64,000 nucleotides of DNA from Oscillospiraceae bacterium (GTDB lineage: Bacteria; Bacillota; Clostridia; Oscillospirales; Ruminococcaceae). Below the pieces are notes generated by a model. That model ran no database searches. It saw only the letters and a list, made by a program, of their open reading frames with translations, and was not told the origin of the DNA. Below, one piece after another: positions 56,935 to 64,000 of the stretch. The DNA is taken from assembly GCA_021200565.1 (NCBI GenBank), contig JAJQGJ010000022.1, positions 47,882-111,881 of the forward strand, read 5' to 3'. A program made the position numbers and the translations under genes. Each line of letters begins with the position of its first letter. Position 1 is the stretch's first letter.

Positions 56935-59160
56935 TTACTCTTCTTTTCCGGCTGCCCAGGCGATGCCGCTCAACACAAAGAAAGCACAGTTCAGTTGGAT
57001 GCCGTTGCCCCATAATTTATACTCGGCACTATCCGAGTAGGGGTCGGCCAGCCACTTGCGCACCTGCTTCTCGGTTTTCGGTTTGGACGCATGCGTCACA
57101 ACCTTGCGATGGGTTTCCCACACGTCCATCCAGAAAGCGACTTCCTCTTCAGTTGGGTTTGGATTGCCAAGGTCGTGGCACCACCAGTCCGGGAAGCCCT
57201 GGAGCCTCGCACACTCGGTCGGTGTCAGGCGGCGCACCGTATAATGCGGTTCGGTTTCCTTCATCGACGCATCCTTTGGAACGGGAGCGACTGTGGTCGG
57301 GTCTTTGTAATCCCGCGCCATCAGTGTAGGTGATACCTCTTCTTCCACATGGGTAAAACAGCCGGTCGTCATGGCATACACCGTATCTGCCGGAGTGCAA
57401 TCCGAATCTGGCGCCGCAACTGCATGGCGGTCAACATCGGTAAGCGTATAACAAACATCCTCGCTGACACCGCAGCCCTGCGGACCGTTCTTGTCATCCC
57501 TGCCGATCATGTTGCCCTGCAGGACGTAGGTCTGCTGCTTCATCCCCGGCTGTGCCTGCAGGGAGCCGGACTTGCCGCCCAGGTCTCTGACTTCATCACG
57601 CTGGTTCTGCGTGAAGGCCACCGGCTCCTGCTCCACCACGCACACACCACCTTGGTTGCAGCCGGGGTTCCCGCCCGCCGCATCAAGGGTTCTCGTGGTT
57701 TCCGCTTCGTAAATCCCGGAGTGGGGATTGTCCGAAAGCATCGCATGGGACTGGAAAGAGCTGATGCCGAAGACCGTCTGCTGCGGCTCACCAATTGGCT
57801 GCGCATCGGTTTCCGGCTCCAGCACGCAGTTGAAGTTCTGCTTGTCCGGCATCCGCTGGACGCCCCTGGCGTTCTTATCCGTCAGCGTCCCGGCGACTTG
57901 ACCGCCGTCCCAGTAACAGGACTTAGGCAACTCAGGCTGGGAAGAATCCGGCACGAACACAGCCTGGTCATTGCTGCATCCAAGGGTACCAGATACACCG
58001 TTTTGTATCAACGCGCCCTTTCCGCCGCCATCTCGACCTGCCCTCATGCGGAGAGCCTTGGTCTGGTCTTCCATGAGGAGTGGCACATTGTTTCCGCCTG
58101 TCCCCATGCGGCCACTGAGCGTCTGTATTTTCCCACCCTCTTCGATACGGATTCTGCTGTCGGCTGGATGGTTTTCCAAAGGGACCACAGCCGGCACCAC
58201 ACCAGCACGGAGCGTTGGGCTTCGCTCCTCTTCGTATCCGATGCTCCTGCTGCTTGCGGAATGCTCTGTACAGAATCCAGCCGCGCCCTCACATTCAGGA
58301 GCTTTTCCGTCCATTACACATGGCGGATGCCCGTGTGTCTCAGCACGGAGTGTCGAAGTGATGTCGGTGCCGACATCGATCCTGCTGCCACCCTGGTCTT
58401 CGAGGATCAGCTGTTCTCCATTTCCATTGCCGCCGCCTGCCGTTCCAGCGCCTTGCGTAAAATCTCCGGCAGCTCCTTGCCACGAACGCTGGCTCTGTGG
58501 AGTATACCCTGACAAGCCTTCGCTGATAAATAATACTTCTCCTGCGCTCCTGCCTCTAAAATCTGCGACAAGGTAGATTCGTCTACGACGCTGGGGCGTT
58601 CCCCAATATTGAGCGTCCAGAGTTCGGTAAGCAACGCTCCATCGGTCTCCCAGTAAAACGTCAGCGTAGGGCCAGGCCCCCTTTTCAGGCAGAGGCACCG
58701 GGGCTGCCGCTGGTTCTGCGACACGGATGAACGCTTCGAGGACGGCTTTGAAGTCCTCCCCTTTGTGGGAGGAGAAAGCGCCGAAGACGTTCTCCCAGAC
58801 TGCGTATCTTGGATATTGTCCATTGGTCTTTTCCCTCATTTCTTTTATGATACGGATTGCCTCGTGGAACAATCCGGAATGCTCCCCGTCAAGCCCTGCC
58901 CGCTTGCCCGCAATGGACAGGTCGGTACAAGGACTGCCGAAGGTGATGATGTCAACCGGCTCAAGTTCCGCACCGCTTAAGGCGGACACATCGCCGTAGT
59001 GCTTCACTTCCGGAAACCGCTTGCAGGTCACCGCAATCGGAAACGGCTCAACTTCCGAATTCCAACGCGGCTCAATCCCTGCCAGCGTCCCCGCCAATTC
59101 AAAACCCCCGGAGCCTGAAAAGAGGCTGCCGAGGGTCAGCTGTTTTTTATTCGGTTCCAT
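56935..59160 (-). CDS. C5-cytosine DNA methyltransferase with a large insert
   Basis: 741 residues, much longer than the usual 330-450. LGSLFSGSGGFELAGTLAG is motif I (AdoMet), ITFGSPCTDLSIAGKRAG contains catalytic Cys78, WENVFGA is motif VI and TPQRRRRIYLVADFRG motif VIII. The C-terminal TPTECARLQGFPDWW and WGNGIQLNCAF are motifs IX-X. Between VIII and IX lies about 430 residues of low-similarity variable sequence (target recognition and repeats such as TRTLDAAGGNPGCNQGGVCV and TLMARDYKDPTTVAP). It modifies phage DNA against host restriction. No cognate nuclease is adjacent. Confidence 0.9.
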   Translation of the reverse strand: MEPNKKQLTLGSLFSGSGGFELAGTLAGIEPRWNSEVEPFPIAVTCKRFPEVKHYGDVSALSGAELEPVDIITFGSPCTDLSIAGKRAGLDGEHSGLFHEAIRIIKEMREKTNGQYPRYAVWENVFGAFSSHKGEDFKAVLEAFIRVAEPAAAPVPLPEKGAWPYADVLLGDRWSVAYRTLDAQYWGTPQRRRRIYLVADFRGRSAGEVLFISEGLSGYTPQSQRSWQGAAGDFTQGAGTAGGGNGNGEQLILEDQGGSRIDVGTDITSTLRAETHGHPPCVMDGKAPECEGAAGFCTEHSASSRSIGYEEERSPTLRAGVVPAVVPLENHPADSRIRIEEGGKIQTLSGRMGTGGNNVPLLMEDQTKALRMRAGRDGGGKGALIQNGVSGTLGCSNDQAVFVPDSSQPELPKSCYWDGGQVAGTLTDKNARGVQRMPDKQNFNCVLEPETDAQPIGEPQQTVFGISSFQSHAMLSDNPHSGIYEAETTRTLDAAGGNPGCNQGGVCVVEQEPVAFTQNQRDEVRDLGGKSGSLQAQPGMKQQTYVLQGNMIGRDDKNGPQGCGVSEDVCYTLTDVDRHAVAAPDSDCTPADTVYAMTTGCFTHVEEEVSPTLMARDYKDPTTVAPVPKDASMKETEPHYTVRRLTPTECARLQGFPDWWCHDLGNPNPTEEEVAFWMDVWETHRKVVTHASKPKTEKQVRKWLADPYSDSAEYKLWGNGIQLNCAFFVLSGIAWAAGKEE

Positions 59161-59172
59161 AGCGCCTCCTTA

Positions 59173-59814
59173 TCAGACTTCCGGGATCAGGAGCACCTGC
59201 CCCTCTGCGATGACATTAGAGGAGAACTCATTCAACTCCTTGATTTCCGTGTACCGCTCCTCATCACCCAGCAGGTCAGCCGCAATGGACTTGATGGTGT
59301 CACCCTTCTGCACGGTGTAGATGCTCTTACCGATGATCAGATAAATGTTATCCGTGTTGCACACATAGGCATAGCCGCAGTCTGCTTCCTCGCAGACGAT
59401 ACGCACCCAGGAATTGCTGCAATACTGCAGCGCCGCCGCAATCGTGTCCTTCTTGTAGATGGTCACAATCTCGGAATCCAGCGAATTCTTATCACGGATG
59501 TTCATCATGGTACGGAGCTTCACATAGCCAATTGGCTCCGTGTTCCCATCGTTCTCCGCGTCAGTCACAGTTTCGGTATCGACTTCATCCGTCTTTGGAG
59601 CTTCCTCCTCGTCTGTGTCCCCGCCGGTATCCTGATCATCGGTGGCCGGATCGTCCGTATCTTGATTGCCAGTATCCTGGCTGTCAGTGTCTTCGCTGCT
59701 GCAATCTGTGTTCCCAGACACATCTTCATCCGAGACATCCTCAAGGTAGAGGATGCCGTTTACCCGGAGTGCCTTGCCGGTGGAGCTGTCATCAATCGTC
59801 AGTGTCAGTGCCAT
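59173..59814 (-). CDS. SH3b plus LysM protein (copy 2) in the DNA-modification cluster
   Basis: 213 residues. A short N-terminal beta motif (LTIDDSSTGKALRVNGILYL) is followed by an acidic Asp/Thr linker. Then SH3-like (VKLRTMMNIRDKNSLDSEIV) and LysM (YTVQKGDTIKSIAADLLGDE...LLIPE) domains in the same order as the lysis-region protein at 20214. NDGNTEPI is shared by both. It has no catalytic domain. The start lies inside the last codons of the ParB-methylase. A peptidoglycan-binding protein among DNA-modification genes is unusual; perhaps it is an adsorption or injection factor. Confidence 0.78.
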   Translation of the reverse strand: MALTLTIDDSSTGKALRVNGILYLEDVSDEDVSGNTDCSSEDTDSQDTGNQDTDDPATDDQDTGGDTDEEEAPKTDEVDTETVTDAENDGNTEPIGYVKLRTMMNIRDKNSLDSEIVTIYKKDTIAAALQYCSNSWVRIVCEEADCGYAYVCNTDNIYLIIGKSIYTVQKGDTIKSIAADLLGDEERYTEIKELNEFSSNVIAEGQVLLIPEV

Positions 59815-61126
59815 CGTCTGCGCCTCCTCTCTGGGCGGCGTTTACGCTCCCATCTTTGTAAGACAAATCATCCTCAGTTGGAACATAGAATTCATCACAG
59901 TTGTGGATTTCGCCATTGCGCAAAACCGTAATACCCGCCGTGCTTCCGTGGCTTGCTGCATATCTTCGAATAATGGCAGATGCGTATTTGGAGTCAAGCT
60001 CCATAAGGAAGGCAATGCGGTCGAGCTGGTCTGCGGCCATAAGGGTCGAGCCACTCCCGCCAAACAAATCCAATACAAGACCATTAACCTGTGAGGAATT
60101 CCTCATTGGGTACGCCACCAGCGGCAATGGTTTCATGGTCGGGTGGAGTTTGGATTTAGTCGGACGGTCAAAATTCCAGATGGTTGTCTGCTTGCGGTCG
60201 CCGTAGAATTTGTGCTTCGCAGTGTCCTTAAAAGCATAAATCACCGGCTCGTGCTGCATCTGATAATCCATCCTGCCAAGCACCAGGGAATTTTTCACCC
60301 AGATGCAGGTTGTGGAATAGTGGAAGCCAGCATCAACGGTCGCATTGAAAAAGTTCACCTTCTCCGCATCCGAGTGGAACACATAAAGTGCGCCCCCGTC
60401 CGCAAGGCTGTCATATACATTCTTCATTGCCGCCAGGAGGAACTGATAAAACTTATCATTCTCCATCCTGTCATTCATGATGGTCATTCCCGTACCGCCC
60501 TGATAGGCGCAATTATAAGGGGGATCTGTGATGCACAGGTTTGCTTTCCTGCCGTCCATCAGAATTGCCACTGCTGCTGGGTCGGTCGAATCCCCGCACA
60601 TCAACCTGTGCTTACCAAGCGTCCAGACATCTCCTGGCTCAACGAAAGCCGGAGCCGCCGCTGCCTTGTCAACATCAAAGGAATCTTCCTGCACGTCCTT
60701 GTTGTGGACGTTACTGAACAGGTCATCAATCTCTGCTGCCTCAAACCCTGTCTTTGCAAGGTCGTAATCGAGCGACCTTAAATCTTCCAGCAGATCAGCC
60801 AATTTTACAGTATCCCATTCGCCGGAAACCTTGTTCATGGCAATGTTGAGTGCTTTTTCGTCAGCTTCGTTCATATTGACAATCACACACTCTGCTTCCG
60901 TCTCTCCAAGGTGTTTCAGCACGGACAATCTCTGGTGACCCGAAATGACAGTGTTGCCGTTGGCCTCGTTGACCACAATCAGTTCCACATAGCCGAAGTT
61001 CTCTATAGAATTCTTCAGCTTCTCAAACTCCGGATCACCAGGCTTAAGTTCTTTTCGCGGATTATATTTCGCGGGGTTCAAATCCGCCAATTTCATTGTG
61101 CGGATATTTAACTTATCCATTTTCAT
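59792..61126 (-). CDS. ParB-like nuclease-domain and DNA methyltransferase fusion
   Basis: 444 residues. The N-terminal ParB/sulfiredoxin-like domain (LADLNPAKYNPRKELKPGD; VISGHQRLSVLKHLG) is followed by an N6-adenine or N4-cytosine methyltransferase with ITDPPYNCAYQGGTGM (residue about 201) and LDLFGGSGSTLMAADQL. The DPPY motif comes before the FGGSGS AdoMet motif, the beta-type order. Phage enzymes of this kind protect DNA from restriction. It is cotranscribed with the HNH gene before it and the LysM gene after it. Confidence 0.9.
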   Translation of the reverse strand: MKMDKLNIRTMKLADLNPAKYNPRKELKPGDPEFEKLKNSIENFGYVELIVVNEANGNTVISGHQRLSVLKHLGETEAECVIVNMNEADEKALNIAMNKVSGEWDTVKLADLLEDLRSLDYDLAKTGFEAAEIDDLFSNVHNKDVQEDSFDVDKAAAAPAFVEPGDVWTLGKHRLMCGDSTDPAAVAILMDGRKANLCITDPPYNCAYQGGTGMTIMNDRMENDKFYQFLLAAMKNVYDSLADGGALYVFHSDAEKVNFFNATVDAGFHYSTTCIWVKNSLVLGRMDYQMQHEPVIYAFKDTAKHKFYGDRKQTTIWNFDRPTKSKLHPTMKPLPLVAYPMRNSSQVNGLVLDLFGGSGSTLMAADQLDRIAFLMELDSKYASAIIRRYAASHGSTAGITVLRNGEIHNCDEFYVPTEDDLSYKDGSVNAAQRGGADDGTDTDD

Positions 61127-61728
61127 AAACAGTGCAACCTCTCTCTCACTAAAATTTGAACCACATTCCAGTCTGGAATGATTTCATATATTTTTCTCTG
61201 CTGGTTCTCCACAAGCGTATGACAGCTCGAACACAGCACAACAAGATTTCTGGGGGCTCTTGTTCCGCCCTGTTTGGTAGGAATGATATGGTGGACATCG
61301 AGTTTTTCCCTTGAGCCGCATCTGTGGCAGATGCCGTTTTCCCGCATTTGCGCACTCAACTGACTCCACTCATAATCGTAGTCGCCATAAGTTCTTCTGG
61401 CCGTAGCATTGTCCTGCAGGACTTGAAGCATATGCGCCCTTGTCTCGTCATCGTAGTTCTCCCAGTGTTCCAAAGTCGCATCACCGATTTTTCGCTTCGT
61501 CTCTGGAGAATGGTAATTCTCACCAAGCTCCTGTTTCCTGCGTTTCAGACCTGCGCTGACTTTCTTTCGGAACTCCGGATCCTTATTCTTCAGAACAATA
61601 TCCTCCCGTGTCTTCTGCCATTCGTTCTGGCATTCACGGCTGCAGAAGAAATGCGACGGTACCTTGCCTTGCGCATAACAACGATGTCCGGATTTTCCAC
61701 AGGTCTCACAAATATAATCAACTCGCAT
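61123..61728 (-). CDS. HNH endonuclease with zinc finger and NUMOD-like region
   Basis: 201 residues. N-terminal CETCGKSGHRCYAQGKVPSH...CSRECQ forms a zinc finger. A NUMOD-like stretch (KRKIGDATLEHWENYDDETR) follows. The C-terminal HNH core is CHRCGSREKLDVHHIIPTKQ with LVVLCSSCH. It overlaps the ParB-methylase start by 4 bp. It may be a free-standing homing endonuclease or a packaging-associated HNH protein; the position next to methylases favours the first, but this is open. Confidence 0.82.
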   Translation of the reverse strand: MRVDYICETCGKSGHRCYAQGKVPSHFFCSRECQNEWQKTREDIVLKNKDPEFRKKVSAGLKRRKQELGENYHSPETKRKIGDATLEHWENYDDETRAHMLQVLQDNATARRTYGDYDYEWSQLSAQMRENGICHRCGSREKLDVHHIIPTKQGGTRAPRNLVVLCSSCHTLVENQQRKIYEIIPDWNVVQILVRERLHCL

Positions 61729-61740
61729 CTTCCTACCTCC

Positions 61741-61965
61741 TCACACACGCATCACTTCGGAAAACGGCACAAATAAAGAGCCGAACCGAAAGCCCGACTC
61801 ATACTCCCCGCTGTCCTCGTTCAGCTGTTCTTCCATGGAATACCACGCCGGGGATTCCCCGTTCATGGATGCCAGCACCCTGTCATCGCAGTGGTCAATC
61901 TCATGTACACAGATACCCGCCACGTTGCTGACGGGATAAACACCTATCGTTTTCAGTTCCGTCAT
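61741..61965 (-). CDS. Small hypothetical phage protein
   Basis: 74 residues: MTELKTIGVYPVSNVAGICV, then DDRVLASMNGESPAWYSMEE and SGFRFGSLFVPFSEVMRV. A small mixed domain with a histidine/acidic patch (HEIDHCDD). Its start overlaps the end of the zinc-ribbon gene. It belongs to the early operon that feeds the methylases. Confidence 0.68.
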   Translation of the reverse strand: MTELKTIGVYPVSNVAGICVHEIDHCDDRVLASMNGESPAWYSMEEQLNEDSGEYESGFRFGSLFVPFSEVMRV

Positions 61966-62543
61966 TCCTCATCGTCTCCTTCCTCTATCTCCCAGCCGTA
62001 CCGGTCCGCCAGATAACATTCCCGGCAGCAGTACTTCCGGTCCTTACTTTTCCACTGATTAAAGACTGCCCCACAGTATTTGCAGACAGCTGTCTTCCCG
62101 CCTGTGCTTTTCCGGTCCTCGTATTTGAACTCCTCGTGGCAGCGGTCACAGCAGAACTTCTTTCTTCCTGGCGGCACCGGTGCGCCACAGTTTTGGCACT
62201 TTGGTGTCTGCGGCTTTGCCGATGAGCTGCCCACGCTGATGTACAGGCGGCAGTTTCCCTCGGTCGGAAGTCCCAGCTCATGGCAGTAGTCTGTGACCTG
62301 CACCTCCGGCATCCCTGTCTGTTCCGCGATTTCAGCAATGCTCACCCCGTCAAGACGGAGCCTGCGCACTTCTTCCCGGTCAGGGTCAAAGGCGTCCCCG
62401 TCTTCCAGTACGCCGTCGGCGCCGATCCGCTCGGAAAGCCCCTGCTTATAACCCTTATAGTTTTCTGACAGGAGCGGTTCAAGGAGAGTGGTATCCACAG
62501 GGGTGATGTACTGTAAGGCTTCCTCAAGTTCATTCTCATCCAT
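61962..62543 (-). CDS. HTH and zinc-ribbon regulator-like protein
   Basis: 193 residues from ATG 62543 (GAAGGGAGAGGATACGG upstream; the longer frame lies in the preceding gene). An acidic N-terminus is followed by a helix-turn-helix (LRLDGVSIAEIAEQTGMPEV). Two zinc ribbons (CQNCGAPVPPGRKKFCCDRC; CKYCGAVFNQWKSKDRKYCC) lie at the C-terminus. It should bind DNA. It could regulate the early promoters, though nothing links it directly to them. Confidence 0.75.
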   Translation of the reverse strand: MDENELEEALQYITPVDTTLLEPLLSENYKGYKQGLSERIGADGVLEDGDAFDPDREEVRRLRLDGVSIAEIAEQTGMPEVQVTDYCHELGLPTEGNCRLYISVGSSSAKPQTPKCQNCGAPVPPGRKKFCCDRCHEEFKYEDRKSTGGKTAVCKYCGAVFNQWKSKDRKYCCRECYLADRYGWEIEEGDDEE

Positions 62544-62886
62544 CCGTATCCTCTCCCTTCTCCGGCTTTTTCGTCCTCGCCCGGTTTGCGCAGGCGCGGC
62601 TGCAATACTTCCTCGGCCTCGGTGACTCCCGGCTTGCCAGGAACTCTCTCCCACACTGCGGACACACGGCAACTCTCGTGCTCGTCCAGTTCTGTGGGGA
62701 CGGGTGTTTTGAATGCCACCGGCTCCTGCACTTGTCCGAACAGAACTTCCTCGGCCTTCCGGTATGGTTCTGTTCTATCGGCTTGCCACACTCCAGGCAC
62801 ATCTTTTTTACACTGTCTCCTGCCAGCTCTTCCAAAGCGCCATCCGGGAACAGGTCTGCCATCAGCAGTTCCATCGTTGGCTTCAA
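62536..62886 (-). CDS. Zinc-ribbon protein
   Basis: 116 residues; I use a TTG at 62886 (AGGAGGTGAGTGTT upstream). MKPTMELLMADLFPDGALEE is followed by CLECGKPIEQNHTG and CSDKCRSRWHSKHPSPQN, then CPQCGREFLASRESPRPRKY with CSRACANRAR. Two zinc ribbons and a basic tail suggest nucleic-acid binding. It is the first minus-strand gene after the divergent promoter region. Confidence 0.72.
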   Translation of the reverse strand: MKPTMELLMADLFPDGALEELAGDSVKKMCLECGKPIEQNHTGRPRKFCSDKCRSRWHSKHPSPQNWTSTRVAVCPQCGREFLASRESPRPRKYCSRACANRARTKKPEKGEDTDG

Positions 62887-62913
62887 AACACTCACCTCCT
62901 AACACACTAACAA

Positions 62914-62942
62914 TTGAACGATCCTTCTTCATGTGTTATAAT
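62914..62942 (+). promoter_or_regulatory. Sigma-A promoter for the plus-strand moron gene
   Basis: TTGAAC (62914-62919) and TATAAT (62937-62942), 17 bp apart, with a TGT extended -10. It resembles a host promoter rather than the 22-bp phage module, so expression in the lysogen is likely. Confidence 0.82.
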
Positions 62943-62981
62943 CCTGACAAAACAGCTTTTCCATGAAGGGACAGGATTATC

Positions 62982-63533
62982 ATGCAACTTACAGTTTCCG
63001 ATATAATTGAAATCGTCAGTATACTTGTAGCATTCATAACAAGCATCACTGCAATCATCATCTCCATACTTACACTCCGCCAAAATAACAAGATGCTGGA
63101 AGAATCTACACGCCCGCAGATTGCAATCTATGGTGCAATGCTCCATGGAAGTAATCGCGCCGATTTGTATCTCGTGGTAAGAAATTTTGGGATGTCTTCT
63201 GCCACATTCTCAAAATTTGCTCCCGATTTTGATTTCAGCAACTGTTACCTCCCTGATGGGGAAATCCGATCCACAAAAGATTACATAGCCGATTTAGCCC
63301 ACTGCACAATTGCGCCAGGGCAGTCAAGAGTGTGTCGTCTTGAATATAGTAAGATTACAAGACCAGTCACATTCACGCTTGAATTTTCGTCTCCTCAAAA
63401 GACATATAAGGAACAACAGACCGTAGATTTACGCCTTGCCACGGGACTACCCGTGGCGGGTATTGGTTCAAAAAAAGATCCGCTTGAATCAATTTCCTTG
63501 ACCCTACAGGAAATGCTGAGAAAAGAGCTTTAA
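62982..63533 (+). CDS. Membrane-anchored protein, candidate lysogenic-conversion gene
   Basis: 183 residues from ATG 62982 (AAGGGACAGGATTATC upstream). A single N-terminal membrane segment (IIEIVSILVAFITSITAIII) is followed by a short basic linker (TLRQNNKMLEESTRPQ) and a soluble beta-rich domain with DLYLVVRNFGMSSATFSKFA and GQSRVCRLEYSKITRPVTFT. It is convergent with the last gene and divergent from the early operon, with its own strong promoter. Candidate roles are superinfection exclusion or surface modification; neither is proven. Confidence 0.7.
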   Translation: MQLTVSDIIEIVSILVAFITSITAIIISILTLRQNNKMLEESTRPQIAIYGAMLHGSNRADLYLVVRNFGMSSATFSKFAPDFDFSNCYLPDGEIRSTKDYIADLAHCTIAPGQSRVCRLEYSKITRPVTFTLEFSSPQKTYKEQQTVDLRLATGLPVAGIGSKKDPLESISLTLQEMLRKEL

Positions 63534-63718
63534 CTATGCCCCTTCACAATGCAGGCATCCTCCAGCTCCGATTTCACAGTTTCAAGAACATTAAATGCCT
63601 GCCAGTAACTCAACTCTTCCTCTGCAAATTTATCCAGAATATACTTGACGAGCGTTCCCCTTTTTTCACCCGGAAAAATCCTACCGTCGTTTTGCTCAAG
63701 ATCGAAATATGAACGCAC
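63530..63718 (-). CDS. Small hypothetical protein
   Basis: 62 residues from GTG 63718 (GGAAGGTGGTGAG upstream): SYFDLEQNDGRIFPGEKRGT and LVKYILDKFAEEELSYWQAF. Helical, with a Tyr/Trp pair. Convergent with the plus-strand gene, their stops overlap by 4 bp. No family is recognised. Confidence 0.6.
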   Translation of the reverse strand: MRSYFDLEQNDGRIFPGEKRGTLVKYILDKFAEEELSYWQAFNVLETVKSELEDACIVKGHS

Positions 63719-63849
63719 TCAGACTCACCACCTTCCATGCTGCGTCAAAACTCCGTGGCGCGGTTTCCATGCTGCGCCGAAAGTCCTGCCGTTTTGGTAA
63801 AAAACATCAAAAAACACGATAAAAAATATTTGATTCCGCCCACCAAACC

Positions 63850-63949
63850 GTTGCATTTTCTGCAACAGTTCAGCAGAGCATCTGATTCGTCCGAATCATG
63901 CCAAAACCCACGAAAATCCCTTGATTTTTAAGGGAAATTCATGGGTTTT
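63850..63949. repeat. Cluster of three inverted repeats in gene-free DNA
   Basis: GTTGCA-TTTTC-TGCAAC (63850-63866), GATTCG-TC-CGAATC (63884-63897) and a nested pair with AAAACCCA (63903-63910) and TGGGTTTT (63942-63949) enclosing TCCCTT/AAGGGA. The rest of 63719-64000 holds no gene. The cluster may be an operator or origin region of the element. Confidence 0.55.
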
Positions 63950-64000
63950 CGTAAAATTCGGCTTGATTTTTATACATCTGCATTTCGCGCCCACAGCCCC

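Noticed and set aside
1..64000. CRISPR array or Cas genes
   Set aside because: No run of regularly spaced direct repeats with unique spacers and no Cas motif was seen. The repeated promoter modules are irregularly spaced and each serves a gene.
1..64000. tRNA or rRNA genes as an integration target
   Set aside because: I saw no cloverleaf with a TTCRANNC arm near either presumed junction. The interrupted ugd is the better candidate.

Overview
The window reads as chromosome from a low-to-mid GC Gram-positive anaerobe of the Clostridia, most likely a gut Lachnospiraceae-type bacterium. The reasons are AGGAGG ribosome binding sites, sigma-A style promoters, a Firmicutes-type glycan locus and a Clostridia-type siphovirus. 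This assignment is inference; there is no rRNA or other marker gene here. Almost every gene is on the minus strand, so transcription runs from high to low coordinates.

Region 1 (1-10,710) is the distal part of a surface or exopolysaccharide locus: a Wzy-like polymerase fragment, four GT4 glycosyltransferases, a GT2 enzyme, a WecG/TagA/CpsF enzyme, two hexapeptide acyltransferases, two GT-D-like proteins and the 3' part of UDP-glucose dehydrogenase. Three of these genes carry single-base frameshifts. Four G tracts of 6-7 bases, three with closely similar flanks, lie inside or at the ends of genes here. They look like slippage-prone contingency sites. The dehydrogenase is cut off at about 10,710, which I take as the left junction of a mobile element.

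Region 2 (10,711-63,950, continuing past the right edge) is one large integrated siphophage-like element. Its left arm holds a gene-free array of TGTRCA-type sites, small accessory genes, an AbiF-type HEPN gene with a terminated leader RNA, an unidentified plus-strand small RNA, and two tandem large serine recombinases. Then, reading leftward in transcription order, comes a complete late region: small and large terminase (the latter interrupted by a mini-intein), portal, ClpP-type protease, capsid, connectors, tail tube, a tail chaperone with a -1 frameshift signal, a 1,893-residue tape measure, Dit, Tal, BppU-like protein, two SGNH-esterase tail proteins, small membrane proteins, holin and an NlpC/P60 endolysin.

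Region 3 (47.5-63.7 kb) is the accessory and early arm. About a dozen short transcription units each start with the same promoter module, a TTGACTGGATA block exactly 22 bp before a TAATAT-like block. Fourteen copies are listed, two of them in the left arm, which ties both arms to one element. This arm also encodes an amidoligase, a catalytically degraded amidoligase paralogue and two gamma-glutamylcyclotransferase-fold proteins, which together look like a peptide or protein-conjugation system. It ends with a DNA-modification cluster (C5 methylase, ParB-methylase fusion, HNH nuclease, zinc-ribbon proteins) and a separately promoted plus-strand membrane protein.

The replication genes and lysogeny repressor are not in the window and presumably lie to the right. 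Starts were moved from the longest frame to the codon with the best ribosome binding site wherever the longer frame ran back through a promoter or an upstream gene.
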